DNA from: Myxococcota bacterium
Lineage (GTDB): Bacteria; Myxococcota_A; Polyangia; Polyangiales; Polyangiaceae
Reading direction: 5' to 3'
DNA: 34,746 nt
Assembly: GCA_022703255.1 (NCBI GenBank)
Contig: JAKLDZ010000010.1
Coordinates: 1 to 34,746 of the forward strand
How positions within the stretch are numbered: the first letter of the stretch is position 1; each line of letters opens with the position of its first letter. Positions 17,421 through 25,765 of this stretch are shown one piece after another. The position numbers were made by a program, and so were the translations under genes. The notes beneath the pieces were generated by a model that worked only from the letters and a program-made list of their open reading frames with translations, did no database searches and was not told the DNA's origin.

Positions 17421-18848
17421 TCAATCGAAGTAGAGCGACTTGAGCAGCATCCGGGCGGCGGTTCGCGCGGAACGCGTGAGCTCGTCGCCGCTGCGCACCC
17501 GTCCGATCGCTCGCGTGAGGTAGCCGGGCCGGTAGTAGAACATGAAGTACGCCAGCTTGGTCAGCAGCTCGATCTGCGCTTCGGACAGCTCTGTCCAGGG
17601 ACTGGGCATCCGCCGCTCGGGCGCCGCTCCGCTCACCCAATCGCGCCAGTAGTCCTCACCGGACACCGCCACGATCCGGTCGTGGAGCGGAGTGTTCGGT
17701 TTGGCGATCGTGCGCGAGAACTGGGCGTAGTCGAGCCCCAGGCTCATCGCGAACAGGATGGTGCGCAGGGCCGTCGTGAGCGTCTCCCCCGGGCTCCCGA
17801 TCATGAAGAACCCGAGCGCGCGTATCCCTTCTCGTCGGAGCAGATCGACCGCAGTCCGGGCGCTGGAGGGCTTCACCCTTTTGCGCAGCAGCTCGAGGAT
17901 CGCTGGGTCCGACGATTCGATGCCGAGGTAGACCTGGCGCACGCGGGCGCGGCGGAGTGCGGAGGCGACGTGAGCATCGATGTTGTCGACGCGGGCGCGG
18001 CAGGAGAACTCCATATCGTCGGGGGCGGCAGCCAGCCCCTCGAGGAGCTGCCCGGTTCTGGCCCCGGGGGTCAGGAAGTTGGCGTCGAAGAAGTCGACCT
18101 CCCTGATCTGGAATCGCTCGCGCGCTTCACGCACCTCGGCGATCACGTTGTCGGGCGATCGGGCGCCTCGCGGGAGCGGAGCGATCGCGCAGAAGTTGCA
18201 GTCGTAGGAGCAGCCCAGGGTGGTGAGCGCGATGGTGAAGTTTCTTCGTTGCGAGATGAAGGAGTAATACAGGTCGTTCTGCAGCAGGTGACGGGCCGGC
18301 CAGGGGAACGCATCGAAGTCCACGCGCGACTCGGCGGAGGGCGGATTCACCACGAGCTCGCCGCCGACCTTGCTCCCCACTCCGGGGATCTTCTCGATCG
18401 GCCCGCCGCCGTCGAGGGCGGCGAGCAGACGCGGGAGGGACTCGGTGGCGTGGCCCGCGACGATGTAGTCGATCTCCGGGTGCGCGAGGGTCTCGCGCGG
18501 ATACAGGAGACAGTTGATCCCCCCCGCGATCACCGGACAACCGAGGATCACCTTGAGCGACCGCGCCCACCTCAGCGTGTCGCGAAACATGTACGTCGAG
18601 AAGTACAGCCCGACAGCGTCGGGCGCGAACTCCCCTATCTCGCGCAGGATCGCGGCTTCGCTCGCCCGCCCCAGACGCGTCAGGGCGTTGGCGTCGAATA
18701 TCCGCACCGTGTGCCCCGCGCGCTCCGCAATCGCCGCTGCGTACGCCACGTTGATCGGCGGGAAGACACCGAAGTCCTCGTCGACGACGAAGATGTTCTC
18801 CTCGAACCTCTTGTGGCTGTAGGGGGCGAATACGAGGGCGAGCTTCAT
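17421..18848 (-). CDS. Cobalamin-binding-type radical SAM protein (copy C)
   Basis: 475 aa from the ATG at 18848 (MKLALVFAPYS, a normal family start). The B12-binding-like domain spans about 1-145 (F-P-P-I-N-V-A-Y-A-A-A-I-A-E-R-A-G; A-G-G-I-N at 108-112). The radical SAM motif is C213-S-Y-D-C217-N-F-C220, with later G-I-E-S-S-D and F-M-I-G-S-P-G-E-T segments. The tail includes a P-W-x-E-L-S-E-A-Q-I helix, as in many B12-radical SAM proteins. It lies 110 bases downstream of the SPASM-type gene on the same strand and 8 bases upstream of copy B, so the five genes from 21012 down to 16126 are probably one operon. Confidence 0.88.
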   Translation of the reverse strand: MKLALVFAPYSHKRFEENIFVVDEDFGVFPPINVAYAAAIAERAGHTVRIFDANALTRLGRASEAAILREIGEFAPDAVGLYFSTYMFRDTLRWARSLKVILGCPVIAGGINCLLYPRETLAHPEIDYIVAGHATESLPRLLAALDGGGPIEKIPGVGSKVGGELVVNPPSAESRVDFDAFPWPARHLLQNDLYYSFISQRRNFTIALTTLGCSYDCNFCAIAPLPRGARSPDNVIAEVREARERFQIREVDFFDANFLTPGARTGQLLEGLAAAPDDMEFSCRARVDNIDAHVASALRRARVRQVYLGIESSDPAILELLRKRVKPSSARTAVDLLRREGIRALGFFMIGSPGETLTTALRTILFAMSLGLDYAQFSRTIAKPNTPLHDRIVAVSGEDYWRDWVSGAAPERRMPSPWTELSEAQIELLTKLAYFMFYYRPGYLTRAIGRVRSGDELTRSARTAARMLLKSLYFD

Positions 18849-18958
18849 CTGCGCAACGAGAGCTCGGGAAAGGCGCTTCGGGACATCCGGGTCCCCGGAG
18901 TATAGGAGCACCCCCCGCGCCGGCGCAATCGCGGTGGAGCGTTGCCCGTGTCGCCCGC

Positions 18959-19942
18959 TCACCCGAGGAGCTGATCGATCCACGCGCGGGGATCGAGCTG
19001 GAATACCCGGGAGATCCTCAGCTTCCCCGCACAGGTGCACCCTTCGCACTCCGGAAGCGTCAGCCGTGAAAACGCCTTCGCGAACCCCAGCGATCGCGCG
19101 TCCTCCACCGCGCCGCCGCGACCGCTTCCGCAGAAGATCAGCCCTCCGTCGGGCAGCATCGTCGCCGTCACCAGCGCGCAGTGGCACCCGCGAAGCTCGC
19201 CCCGGCTGACCTGCAGATAGTAGAGCAGCTCGGCTCGCGACGTCCCCAGCCAACGCGCCATCGGACTGCGGGATCGCTTCAACGCCAACAGCCTTCGCAG
19301 CGCCGCAGAGAGCTCGATGGGATCGGGCGCCGACGGCTCGCCGCCCGCGGGCCGCGGATCGGCGGCGAGCGGTTGAACGTGGATGCGCACGCCGAGGCTC
19401 GCGGCGTGCTCGAGGACCTCATCGAGCCCTCGCACGTTGTCGCGCGTGATGCAGGTGACCAGCTTCACGGCAATGCCCGCTTCGCGAGCCGCCCGCACCG
19501 CCCGCGCGGCCCGCTCCGCGCTGCCGGCGCCGCGGAGACGATCCTGCAGCGCAGGGGGACCGTCGAGGCTGATCTGCAGCAGATCGAGCTGTCGCAGCGC
19601 ATCGATGCGAGCAGGCACCAGGGCGCCGTTGCTGTTGAGCTTGCAGGCCATTCCGCCGCGCTTCACCGCTTCGACGAGACGACCGATGTCCTCGCGCAGC
19701 AGCGGCTCTCCCCCCGTGAACGACACCAGGCGCACGCGCGCTTCGCGCATCTGCGCGATCATGTCGAGCGCCGCTTCGGTGTCGAGCTCTGGGCAACTGC
19801 GCAGGTCCTTCCAACGGCAGTAAGCACAGTCGGAAGTGCACCGCCCGGTCACGAGCCATGCGACGGCAACCGGGACCGGCTTGTGGTCGAGCTGATAGCG
19901 CATCACGCTGCGCGCCACGGCCAGCTTGCTCTGCAGCTTCAC
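18959..19942 (-). CDS. Radical SAM protein with SPASM-like C-terminal cysteines
   Basis: 327 aa. The GTG at 19942 is chosen because GGGAGG lies just upstream and it overlaps the preceding stop by 4 bases (GTGA). The core motif is C35-T-S-D-C39-A-Y-C42, followed by SFTGGEPLLRED and LDG segments typical of the MoaA/PqqE/NirJ branch. The C-terminal region has C-H-C, then FCGSG, then P-E-C-x-x-C-x-C, a Cys set suited to one or two auxiliary [4Fe-4S] clusters. SPASM proteins often act on peptides or on heme-like and sugar substrates; which applies here is open. It is translationally coupled to the membrane protein upstream. Confidence 0.85.
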   Translation of the reverse strand: MKLQSKLAVARSVMRYQLDHKPVPVAVAWLVTGRCTSDCAYCRWKDLRSCPELDTEAALDMIAQMREARVRLVSFTGGEPLLREDIGRLVEAVKRGGMACKLNSNGALVPARIDALRQLDLLQISLDGPPALQDRLRGAGSAERAARAVRAAREAGIAVKLVTCITRDNVRGLDEVLEHAASLGVRIHVQPLAADPRPAGGEPSAPDPIELSAALRRLLALKRSRSPMARWLGTSRAELLYYLQVSRGELRGCHCALVTATMLPDGGLIFCGSGRGGAVEDARSLGFAKAFSRLTLPECEGCTCAGKLRISRVFQLDPRAWIDQLLG

Positions 19943-21012
19943 GGCGCCTCCCGCGTCGCGTCGTCGGTCGCGATCACTCGGCGTCGGTTGATCATCCGAA
20001 TCGACCAGGGGACTCCGACGATCGCGGGCACGACGTGGATCGACAGCGTCATGAGGGCGCCCACGAAGAACCCTGCCTCCGGCGACACGCCTGCGGGGCG
20101 CAACAGCTCGAGGAGAACTGCCTCGCGAGGACCGGAGCCGGCCAGGAATCCGGGGGCGTAGCCCGCGCACACCGCAGCCGCGCTCGCCGCCATCACGGCC
20201 CGGAATCCGGGATACACGTTCAACGCGGCCAGCAGCGCGTAGCAGACGACCAGCGGCCGCGCCTGGAAGACCACGCCATAACCGAGCAGAGTCAGCTTCC
20301 CCCGCGCCTCGATCCGTCGATAGGGCTCCAGCAGGCTCGCGATCCAACCGCCGAGCTTCGGGTGGAGTCCCGTGCCCCATCGCACCGCGAGCCCGTGTGC
20401 CGGTGTCGCGAAAACCGCGCCGATCCCCACCAGCAGCGCAATCACCAACACTCCGGTGAGCAGTGGCATCAGCCGGGAAATCGCCTCCGGAGCAGCATCG
20501 CCGCGCAGAACGAATCCCGCACCGATGACGAGCCAGAACAACGCTCCCAGGAAGTTGACGCCCTTGTCGAACACGACGGCGCCCGAAGCCCGGACCAGGG
20601 GCAATCCTGCGACGGTCCGAAAGCAGAGCACCTGCATCAGCTCGCCCGAAGCGAACGGCAGCAGGACCCGGGCGGGAGCGGAGGCGAGGCGTACCTGCAG
20701 AGTCTCGCGGTAGCGAATCGGCACGCCCATGGCACGCAGCACGAGGTGGAGCTTGTGGGCTCCGACGATCAGCCCGAAGGTCGCGGAAAGGACGAATACG
20801 AGCGCAACGGTTGCGACATTGGCCTCACGGGCTCCGTGTCGGAAGACCGTGAGATCGATACCGTGCCTGTGCCACACCCAGGCGATGAGCGCGCCGGTCA
20901 GCGCGACACCGGCCACGACGCCCAAACCGTTGCGCGCGACGGACTTTCCTTCCGCGCTGCTCCCTGCGCCCGGATCGGGCGCGCCTGTCTTGTGGAGCGA
21001 GTCCGCGCTCAT
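19939..21012 (-). CDS. UPF0104 / LPG-synthase-like integral membrane protein
   Basis: 357 aa from the ATG at 21012. About seven to eight hydrophobic segments are visible. The family landmarks of the lysylphosphatidylglycerol-synthase transmembrane domain (PF03706/UPF0104) are present: L-P-F-A-S-G-E (the first conserved Glu), VVFDKGVNFLG, and A-P-G-F-L-A-G-S-G-P-R-E-A-V (equivalent to P-G-G-L-G-x-R-E-A). Relatives include HpnL of hopanoid clusters and AglD-type proteins, often linked to lipid or polyprenyl-linked product handling. No cytoplasmic aminoacyl-transfer domain is attached. First gene of the - operon, it suggests the pathway product is lipidic or crosses a membrane. Confidence 0.82.
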   Translation of the reverse strand: MSADSLHKTGAPDPGAGSSAEGKSVARNGLGVVAGVALTGALIAWVWHRHGIDLTVFRHGAREANVATVALVFVLSATFGLIVGAHKLHLVLRAMGVPIRYRETLQVRLASAPARVLLPFASGELMQVLCFRTVAGLPLVRASGAVVFDKGVNFLGALFWLVIGAGFVLRGDAAPEAISRLMPLLTGVLVIALLVGIGAVFATPAHGLAVRWGTGLHPKLGGWIASLLEPYRRIEARGKLTLLGYGVVFQARPLVVCYALLAALNVYPGFRAVMAASAAAVCAGYAPGFLAGSGPREAVLLELLRPAGVSPEAGFFVGALMTLSIHVVPAIVGVPWSIRMINRRRVIATDDATREAP

Positions 21013-21233
21013 GGTCCCGCGGCGCGCGAGCGCGGAGCGGCTCGCGTGAAGGCGGCGGTGGGGAGCGGGGTTCTCGACATCCCCTCCTGAATACCACCGC
21101 CGCACGCCGCTTCTCAATGCGCGATCGGGTGACGCGCACGCGGTGGCGCCCGTTGCGCGGACGCAGGTGCCGTGTTACGCGGATCGGCGTGGATGGGCAG
21201 TGCGCGAGGCAGCAGCGAGCGAAGACCTCCTCG
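21013..21233. promoter_or_regulatory. Divergent control region between the two main operons
   Basis: About 220 bases lie between the start of the - operon (membrane protein) and the probable start of the + operon (DUF362 protein). Both operons must be driven from here. I could not pick confident -35/-10 boxes. The length depends on the uncertain DUF362 start; an ATG at 21117 would shorten it. Confidence 0.35.
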
Positions 21234-22391
21234 GTGTCCGTGCACGATTGCTCGTCGTACGAAGCGTGCGAGGAGCCCCTCGCCTTGGCCCTGCGCACCA
21301 GCGGGCTGCTCGATCATCTCGCGCGCAAGAGGGTGCTGCTCAAGCCCAACATGATGAAGGCCTCGCCGGCGGAGCGGGCCGAGTCCACCCACCCCCGCTT
21401 CGTTGCCGCGCTCACCGCCCTGCTGGTCAACCTCGACTGCGAGGTCCTCGTCGGCGACTCGTCCGGACTGCTCGGCTTCACCCAGGAGGTCCTCGACTCC
21501 ACGGGCATGACCGATGCCGTGCTCCGCGCCGGCGGCAAGGCCGTCAACCTCGATGCCGGCCCGTTCGTGCAGCTAACCGTGGGGGGCAGCGTCCGACGCG
21601 CGCTCTGGGTGCCCAGACTGCTGTTCGAGGTCGATCGCGTGGTGCAGGTCCCCAAGCTCAAGACGCACTCGCTCACGGTGATGTCGGCTGCAGTCAAGAA
21701 CCTGATGGGGCTGTTGCCCGGCGCCACCAAGTGCGATCTGCACGTGCGATTGCCGGGAGCCGCGCCGCTCTGCGGCGGGATCATCGACCTGTGTTGCGCT
21801 CTCGACGACGCCGGGGTGGACCTCGGAGCGGTGGTGGTCGATGGGCTCTGGGGACTCGCGCGCAAGGGGTCTCCCCGTGGGGAGTTGCTGCGCAAGCCCG
21901 AAGTGGTGATCGCATCGCGAAGCCTGTTCGCCGCAGACGTCGTGTGCGCGGAGGTCATGGGCCTGCGTCCGGAAGAGGTGCCCACGATCCGGATTGCGTC
22001 ACAGCGCGGCATCGGCCCCGCGAGCCTCGACGAGGTGGAGGTGGTGGGCAATCGCTGCGCCCTCGGCAAGACCCGATTCGAGCCGGCCTGGCGCGGTCTC
22101 AAGGACCGCGTCGAGACCGCTCACCGATTGCACTACTGGATCCGCGGCAGAACCGTGGAGGTCGTCCACGACCCTTCCCGCTGTCGCTCCGATCACGCGT
22201 GCATCGAGATCTGCCCGGTGCGCTGCATCGACCTTCGCGACGGTCGCGTCCGCATCGGCCCATCGTGCATCCGGTGCTTCGCGTGTCACGCGGCCTGCCC
22301 TCATGGCGCCATCCGCCTGCGGGTTCCGCGGCCGCTGCGTGGCACCTTCGACCGGCGCGCCGCGGGCGTGTCGACGGACAAGCTCGCATGA
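21234..22391 (+). CDS. DUF362 protein with C-terminal two-cluster ferredoxin domain
   Basis: 385 aa from the GTG at 21234, where DUF362 similarity begins (VSVHDCSSYEACEEPLALAL). An in-frame ATG at 21117 would add 39 Arg-rich residues and is less likely; neither start has a strong ribosome site. Residues about 35-290 are DUF362 (LLKPNMM, VPKLKTH, KNLMGLLPG). Residues about 313-360 are a bacterial-type ferredoxin. The second motif is a perfect C345-x2-C348-x2-C351-x3-C355-P. The first reads C317-x2-D320-x2-C323-x3-C327-P with C331 nearby, so an Asp replaces the second Cys. It is a plausible electron carrier for the NifH-like proteins or for the radical SAM enzymes. Its stop overlaps the next start (ATGA). 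Confidence 0.85.
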   Translation: MSVHDCSSYEACEEPLALALRTSGLLDHLARKRVLLKPNMMKASPAERAESTHPRFVAALTALLVNLDCEVLVGDSSGLLGFTQEVLDSTGMTDAVLRAGGKAVNLDAGPFVQLTVGGSVRRALWVPRLLFEVDRVVQVPKLKTHSLTVMSAAVKNLMGLLPGATKCDLHVRLPGAAPLCGGIIDLCCALDDAGVDLGAVVVDGLWGLARKGSPRGELLRKPEVVIASRSLFAADVVCAEVMGLRPEEVPTIRIASQRGIGPASLDEVEVVGNRCALGKTRFEPAWRGLKDRVETAHRLHYWIRGRTVEVVHDPSRCRSDHACIEICPVRCIDLRDGRVRIGPSCIRCFACHAACPHGAIRLRVPRPLRGTFDRRAAGVSTDKLA

Positions 22392-23860
22392 CGCGCGATC
22401 TCGAGACATCGTGGGAGGGTGGGGCATCGCGCGAAGCAGCGCGAGCGGTGTTGATCAACCCCAAGGCCACGTACGCACACGAGATCGCCCAGAAGTGCTT
22501 TCCTCCGCTCGGCCTGCTGTATCTCGCCGCGGCGTTGGATGCTTCCGGCATTCGGGCGCAGGTCATCGATGCGAACGCGCTTCGTCTCGACGTGGCCGCG
22601 ACGGTCGAGCGCGTGCGCCGGGCGTGCCCCGATCTTGTGGGTATGCCGATCCACGCCGAGACGCTGCGTGGGTGTGCGATCCTGTTCCGCGCCCTCCGCG
22701 CGGCGCTTCCGAACGTCGCTCTCGTCGCAGGAGGTCCCCAGGCTTCGGCCGTGCCGGAGTGGGTGCTCCAGCAGATTCCCGAGCTCGACTACGTGATCGC
22801 GGGGGAAGGGGAGACCAGCCTCGTGCGGCTCGTCGGGTGCGTGAAGTCCGGCGCACCCTTGACGGGCATCGACGGGCTGGCCACGCGCGCGGCCCCTGTG
22901 CCTTCGGGAGGTCTTGCGCGGCTCCCCGACCTCGACATGTTTCCGTATCCCGCGCGCTGGGCGGTTCGTGAGGCCTACGATCAGCGGCGCTACTACGCGC
23001 TCATGGTGCCACACCGTCGTATCGAATGCATCGTGACCAGCCGCGGATGCCCCTTTCGATGCGGCTTCTGCTTCAATGCCTCGCGCAAGGTCCGATTCCG
23101 ATCCATCGACCGCTGCTTCGACGAGCTCGAGCGGCTCCGGAGCGATGGGGTGCGCAGCGTGGAGGTGCTCGACGACAACTTCACCGCGAACACCGATCGG
23201 GCGATGGAGTTCTTCGAGCGTCTCGCACGGGAGCGGTGGGGGTTGGCGTTGCGGATCAAGGCGCGCGCGGACTCGATCACGCCGGGGCTGGTGGATGCAG
23301 CGCGGCGCGCGGGAGTCTACCAGGTGAGCCTCGGGGCGGAGTCGGGCGCACCCGAGCTGCTCGCGGCGATGGACAAGCGCATCACGGTGTCGCAGCTCCG
23401 TGACGCTGCGCGCCTGGTGATGGATCGCGGCATCGACTGCCACACGAGCTGGATCATCGGCTATCCGGGAGAGACGCCCGAAACGCTCCTCGCGACGCTG
23501 GCGCTGGTGCGGCAGATGCGTCCCACGACCGCGGGATTCTCGATCCTGGCCCCCTATCCGGGCACGCCGGTGTACGAAGCCGCGTTGCGCGACGGGACCT
23601 TGATGGGCGAGTGGTCCGCGCGCACGGGCGCGGTCCCGTGGATTCGGTTGAGCTGGACGCGCTCGTACGAGGACCTGGTGGCCGCGCGACGCGCGATGAT
23701 GCGCAAGGTGTATCTGCGGCCTCACTATGCGATCGAGTTCTCCCGACGCATCGTGGGCAGCGCGAACCTCATGCTCGCCCGGTATGCCGCGCAGGAGCTG
23801 CGTCGCACGCTCACGCCGCGCAGGCGCGGTCGTGACGCGGACGGCGACCGCACGCCTTGA
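22388..23860 (+). CDS. Cobalamin-binding-type radical SAM protein (copy D)
   Basis: 490 aa. The ATG at 22388 overlaps the DUF362 stop by 4 bases; the same frame is open far upstream, but that part is not protein-like. The B12-like domain occupies about 18-150 (VLINPK, then FPPLGLLYLAAAL; AGGPQAS at 114-120). The radical SAM motif is C221-P-F-R-C225-G-F-C228, followed by V-L-D-D-N-F, a G-A-E-S-G motif, and W-I-I-G-Y-P-G-E-T. It is most like the hopanoid HpnJ/BchE style of class in general architecture, but no substrate can be assigned. It is second in the + operon and is followed 33 bases later by the D-like subunit. Confidence 0.88.
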   Translation: MTRDLETSWEGGASREAARAVLINPKATYAHEIAQKCFPPLGLLYLAAALDASGIRAQVIDANALRLDVAATVERVRRACPDLVGMPIHAETLRGCAILFRALRAALPNVALVAGGPQASAVPEWVLQQIPELDYVIAGEGETSLVRLVGCVKSGAPLTGIDGLATRAAPVPSGGLARLPDLDMFPYPARWAVREAYDQRRYYALMVPHRRIECIVTSRGCPFRCGFCFNASRKVRFRSIDRCFDELERLRSDGVRSVEVLDDNFTANTDRAMEFFERLARERWGLALRIKARADSITPGLVDAARRAGVYQVSLGAESGAPELLAAMDKRITVSQLRDAARLVMDRGIDCHTSWIIGYPGETPETLLATLALVRQMRPTTAGFSILAPYPGTPVYEAALRDGTLMGEWSARTGAVPWIRLSWTRSYEDLVAARRAMMRKVYLRPHYAIEFSRRIVGSANLMLARYAAQELRRTLTPRRRGRDADGDRTP

Positions 23861-23893
23861 CAGCTTCCGCGCCCCGCGAGACAGGAAGGGTCG

Positions 23894-25765
23894 ATGCGCC
23901 AAGAACCCGCCCCGGCCAGTCGCTCGCCAGACCCGGGCGAAAGCCTGCGGGGGCGGACCCTCACCTGCGGACCCGCCACGCATCGACGCCTCGCGCGCCT
24001 GCTCGGCTTGGATCGCGGCCCGGAGTCCTACGAGATCGCCTCCGCGCTCTGGGTCTCCGATCACCTCGAGATCGAGCTCGTCGCGATCGCCGATCCAAGC
24101 CGGATTTCCCTGGTTCTCGAGGAGACCCGGCCAGAAGGCGCGTTCGTCGCTGGACCCGAGGTTTGCCTCTGGGTTCGTGACTCGAGCGTTCCCCCGCAGC
24201 TCGCTCGCAGGCTGCAAGCCGTGACCCGCCCCTTGCTCGAGCGCCTCGCGCTGTCGGACCTCGAGCGCATGGTCGTCTTGGATCCCGATGCCGCGCCGTC
24301 GGTTCCCGCACGACCCGGGCGCGACGACCCGTCCCCGCAGCCTCCGCTCGAAGGGATATCGATCCCCACGACCGCCGTTCGGGCGCACACCGCACCCGAG
24401 CTGTACGGCGACTTCTTCGCCGCCTCGGAGATTCGTCGCGCCGGCTGCGATCTCATCGACGTGCACAGCGCGCACACGCTCGTGACCCACGGCGACGTCG
24501 AGTGCTCCTACTGCGCGGTCTGCGTCCCGAGCCCCCGCGTCGGCCTCGTGCGCCTGCCCGTCTACGAGACCGTCCGCAACCTCGGCAAGCCGCCCGCGCA
24601 ACACGGAGCGTTCGACGAATCCGAAGACCCTTCGAGCGCGTTCTGCTCGGACATGACCGAGGAGGACGTGATCAAGGGGAGCCCCTCCAGGATGGGCGAG
24701 GTCCTGCGTCACGCCGATCTGCACCGATCCCGGGACAGCCTGCTGGTGGTCGGGCTGTGCCTTCCCGACGTCATCGGAGAAGATCAGGAGTCCGCTGTGC
24801 GTGAGTTCACGCAGACCACGACCACGCCGGTGTTCTCGGTGCCGGCCGCGCCGCGCTCGTGGGCCTGGCTCGCGAAGGATCTCCTGCGGACCCGCAGGCA
24901 GGCGCTACCGCAGCCGGATGCTGCGCAACAACGCGAACCGTCCGTGAACCTGATCGGATTCGCACGCAACGCGGGGAGCGACGAGCTCGTCGAGCTGTTG
25001 GCCACTGCGGGCATCTCGGTCTCGACCTTCCTGCTCCCGGAGCTTGCGATGGACGCGGTCGCCCGGATTTCGCGTGCGGCCGTGAATGTCTATCTCCCCA
25101 ATGTCCACTGGGAGAAGACGTACTCCCATCTGCAGGACGATCCCGGGCGGCGGCATCGGGTGCTCGACGGACCCTTCGGGATGCAGGGAACGCGTCGATG
25201 GATCGAGGAGGTCTGCGCGGAGCTGGCGGTGGAGTGCGACGTGTCCGGGATTCTCTCGGAGCGGGTCGCGGGGCTCGCTCAGCGTTGGGAGGCGTTGCGC
25301 GCCCAGGCCGCGGAGTGCCGGCTCGGGCTCGTGGTGCCCGGCCACGAGGTCGAGACGCTCCTCGACGCCCGTCATTCGTGGGGAATTCCCCTGACGCGCG
25401 TGCTGCGGGAGATGGGGTTCGGGCTGGACCTGATCGTGGGGAGTGAGGCCGGGGCCCGGCTGTTCCGTACTCGCACGACGCTCTCGGAAGCCGACTACAC
25501 GCTAAGCACGTTCAACAGCCTCCCGGATTTGCTGGAGACGTTGCAGGGCAGCCCCTGCCAGGCCGTCTTCTCGAACTACGTCTTCGATTGGCGTCTCGTC
25601 TGCGCAGGCAAGGCCCCGTTCTCCACCCTCGAGTTCGAATACGGCCTTCAGGGTGCCATTGCCACCCTCGAACGCCTCCTCGCGGTGTGCCGTCTCCCGC
25701 TCTTCCGCGCGGGACGCAGGTTCATCGCTCCGGACGTCGGACGGGAAGGTGCCAATGCCGTCTGA
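23894..25765 (+). CDS. Nitrogenase-like catalytic subunit, D-like (set 1)
   Basis: 623 aa; AGGAAGG precedes the ATG. Residues about 160-615 show the nitrogenase component-1 fold signature: T-H-G-D-V-E-C204 (equivalent to the HGP-x-GC cysteine, NifD C88), S-D-M-T-E-E-D-V-I-K-G (equivalent to S-D-F-Q-E-x-D-I-V-F-G-G), V-G-L-C289-L-P-D-V-I-G-E-D (equivalent to the ECP-x-GLIGDD cysteine, C154), and LIGFARNAGSDELVELL opening the second Rossmann domain. No counterpart of the first P-cluster Cys (C62) or of the FeMo-cofactor ligands C275 and H442 was found. Residues 1 to about 155 are an extra domain I do not recognise, ending in a Pro-rich linker. It overlaps the K-like gene by 11 bases. Inferred to be the substrate- and [4Fe-4S]-binding half of an ATP-dependent reductase. 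Confidence 0.85.
   Translation: MRQEPAPASRSPDPGESLRGRTLTCGPATHRRLARLLGLDRGPESYEIASALWVSDHLEIELVAIADPSRISLVLEETRPEGAFVAGPEVCLWVRDSSVPPQLARRLQAVTRPLLERLALSDLERMVVLDPDAAPSVPARPGRDDPSPQPPLEGISIPTTAVRAHTAPELYGDFFAASEIRRAGCDLIDVHSAHTLVTHGDVECSYCAVCVPSPRVGLVRLPVYETVRNLGKPPAQHGAFDESEDPSSAFCSDMTEEDVIKGSPSRMGEVLRHADLHRSRDSLLVVGLCLPDVIGEDQESAVREFTQTTTTPVFSVPAAPRSWAWLAKDLLRTRRQALPQPDAAQQREPSVNLIGFARNAGSDELVELLATAGISVSTFLLPELAMDAVARISRAAVNVYLPNVHWEKTYSHLQDDPGRRHRVLDGPFGMQGTRRWIEEVCAELAVECDVSGILSERVAGLAQRWEALRAQAAECRLGLVVPGHEVETLLDARHSWGIPLTRVLREMGFGLDLIVGSEAGARLFRTRTTLSEADYTLSTFNSLPDLLETLQGSPCQAVFSNYVFDWRLVCAGKAPFSTLEFEYGLQGAIATLERLLAVCRLPLFRAGRRFIAPDVGREGANAV

Noticed and set aside
18959-23860. Calling it a hopanoid cluster (HpnH, HpnJ, HpnL-like genes)
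   Set aside because: A UPF0104 protein and B12-radical SAM genes are present, but there is no squalene-hopene cyclase, HpnC/D/E or HpnG in the window, and the SPASM protein does not have HpnH features.
22301-24724. 807-codon - strand open frame antisense to radical SAM copy D and the set-1 D-like gene
   Set aside because: It spans two well-supported + genes and their junction; the composition is that of a reverse-complement shadow.
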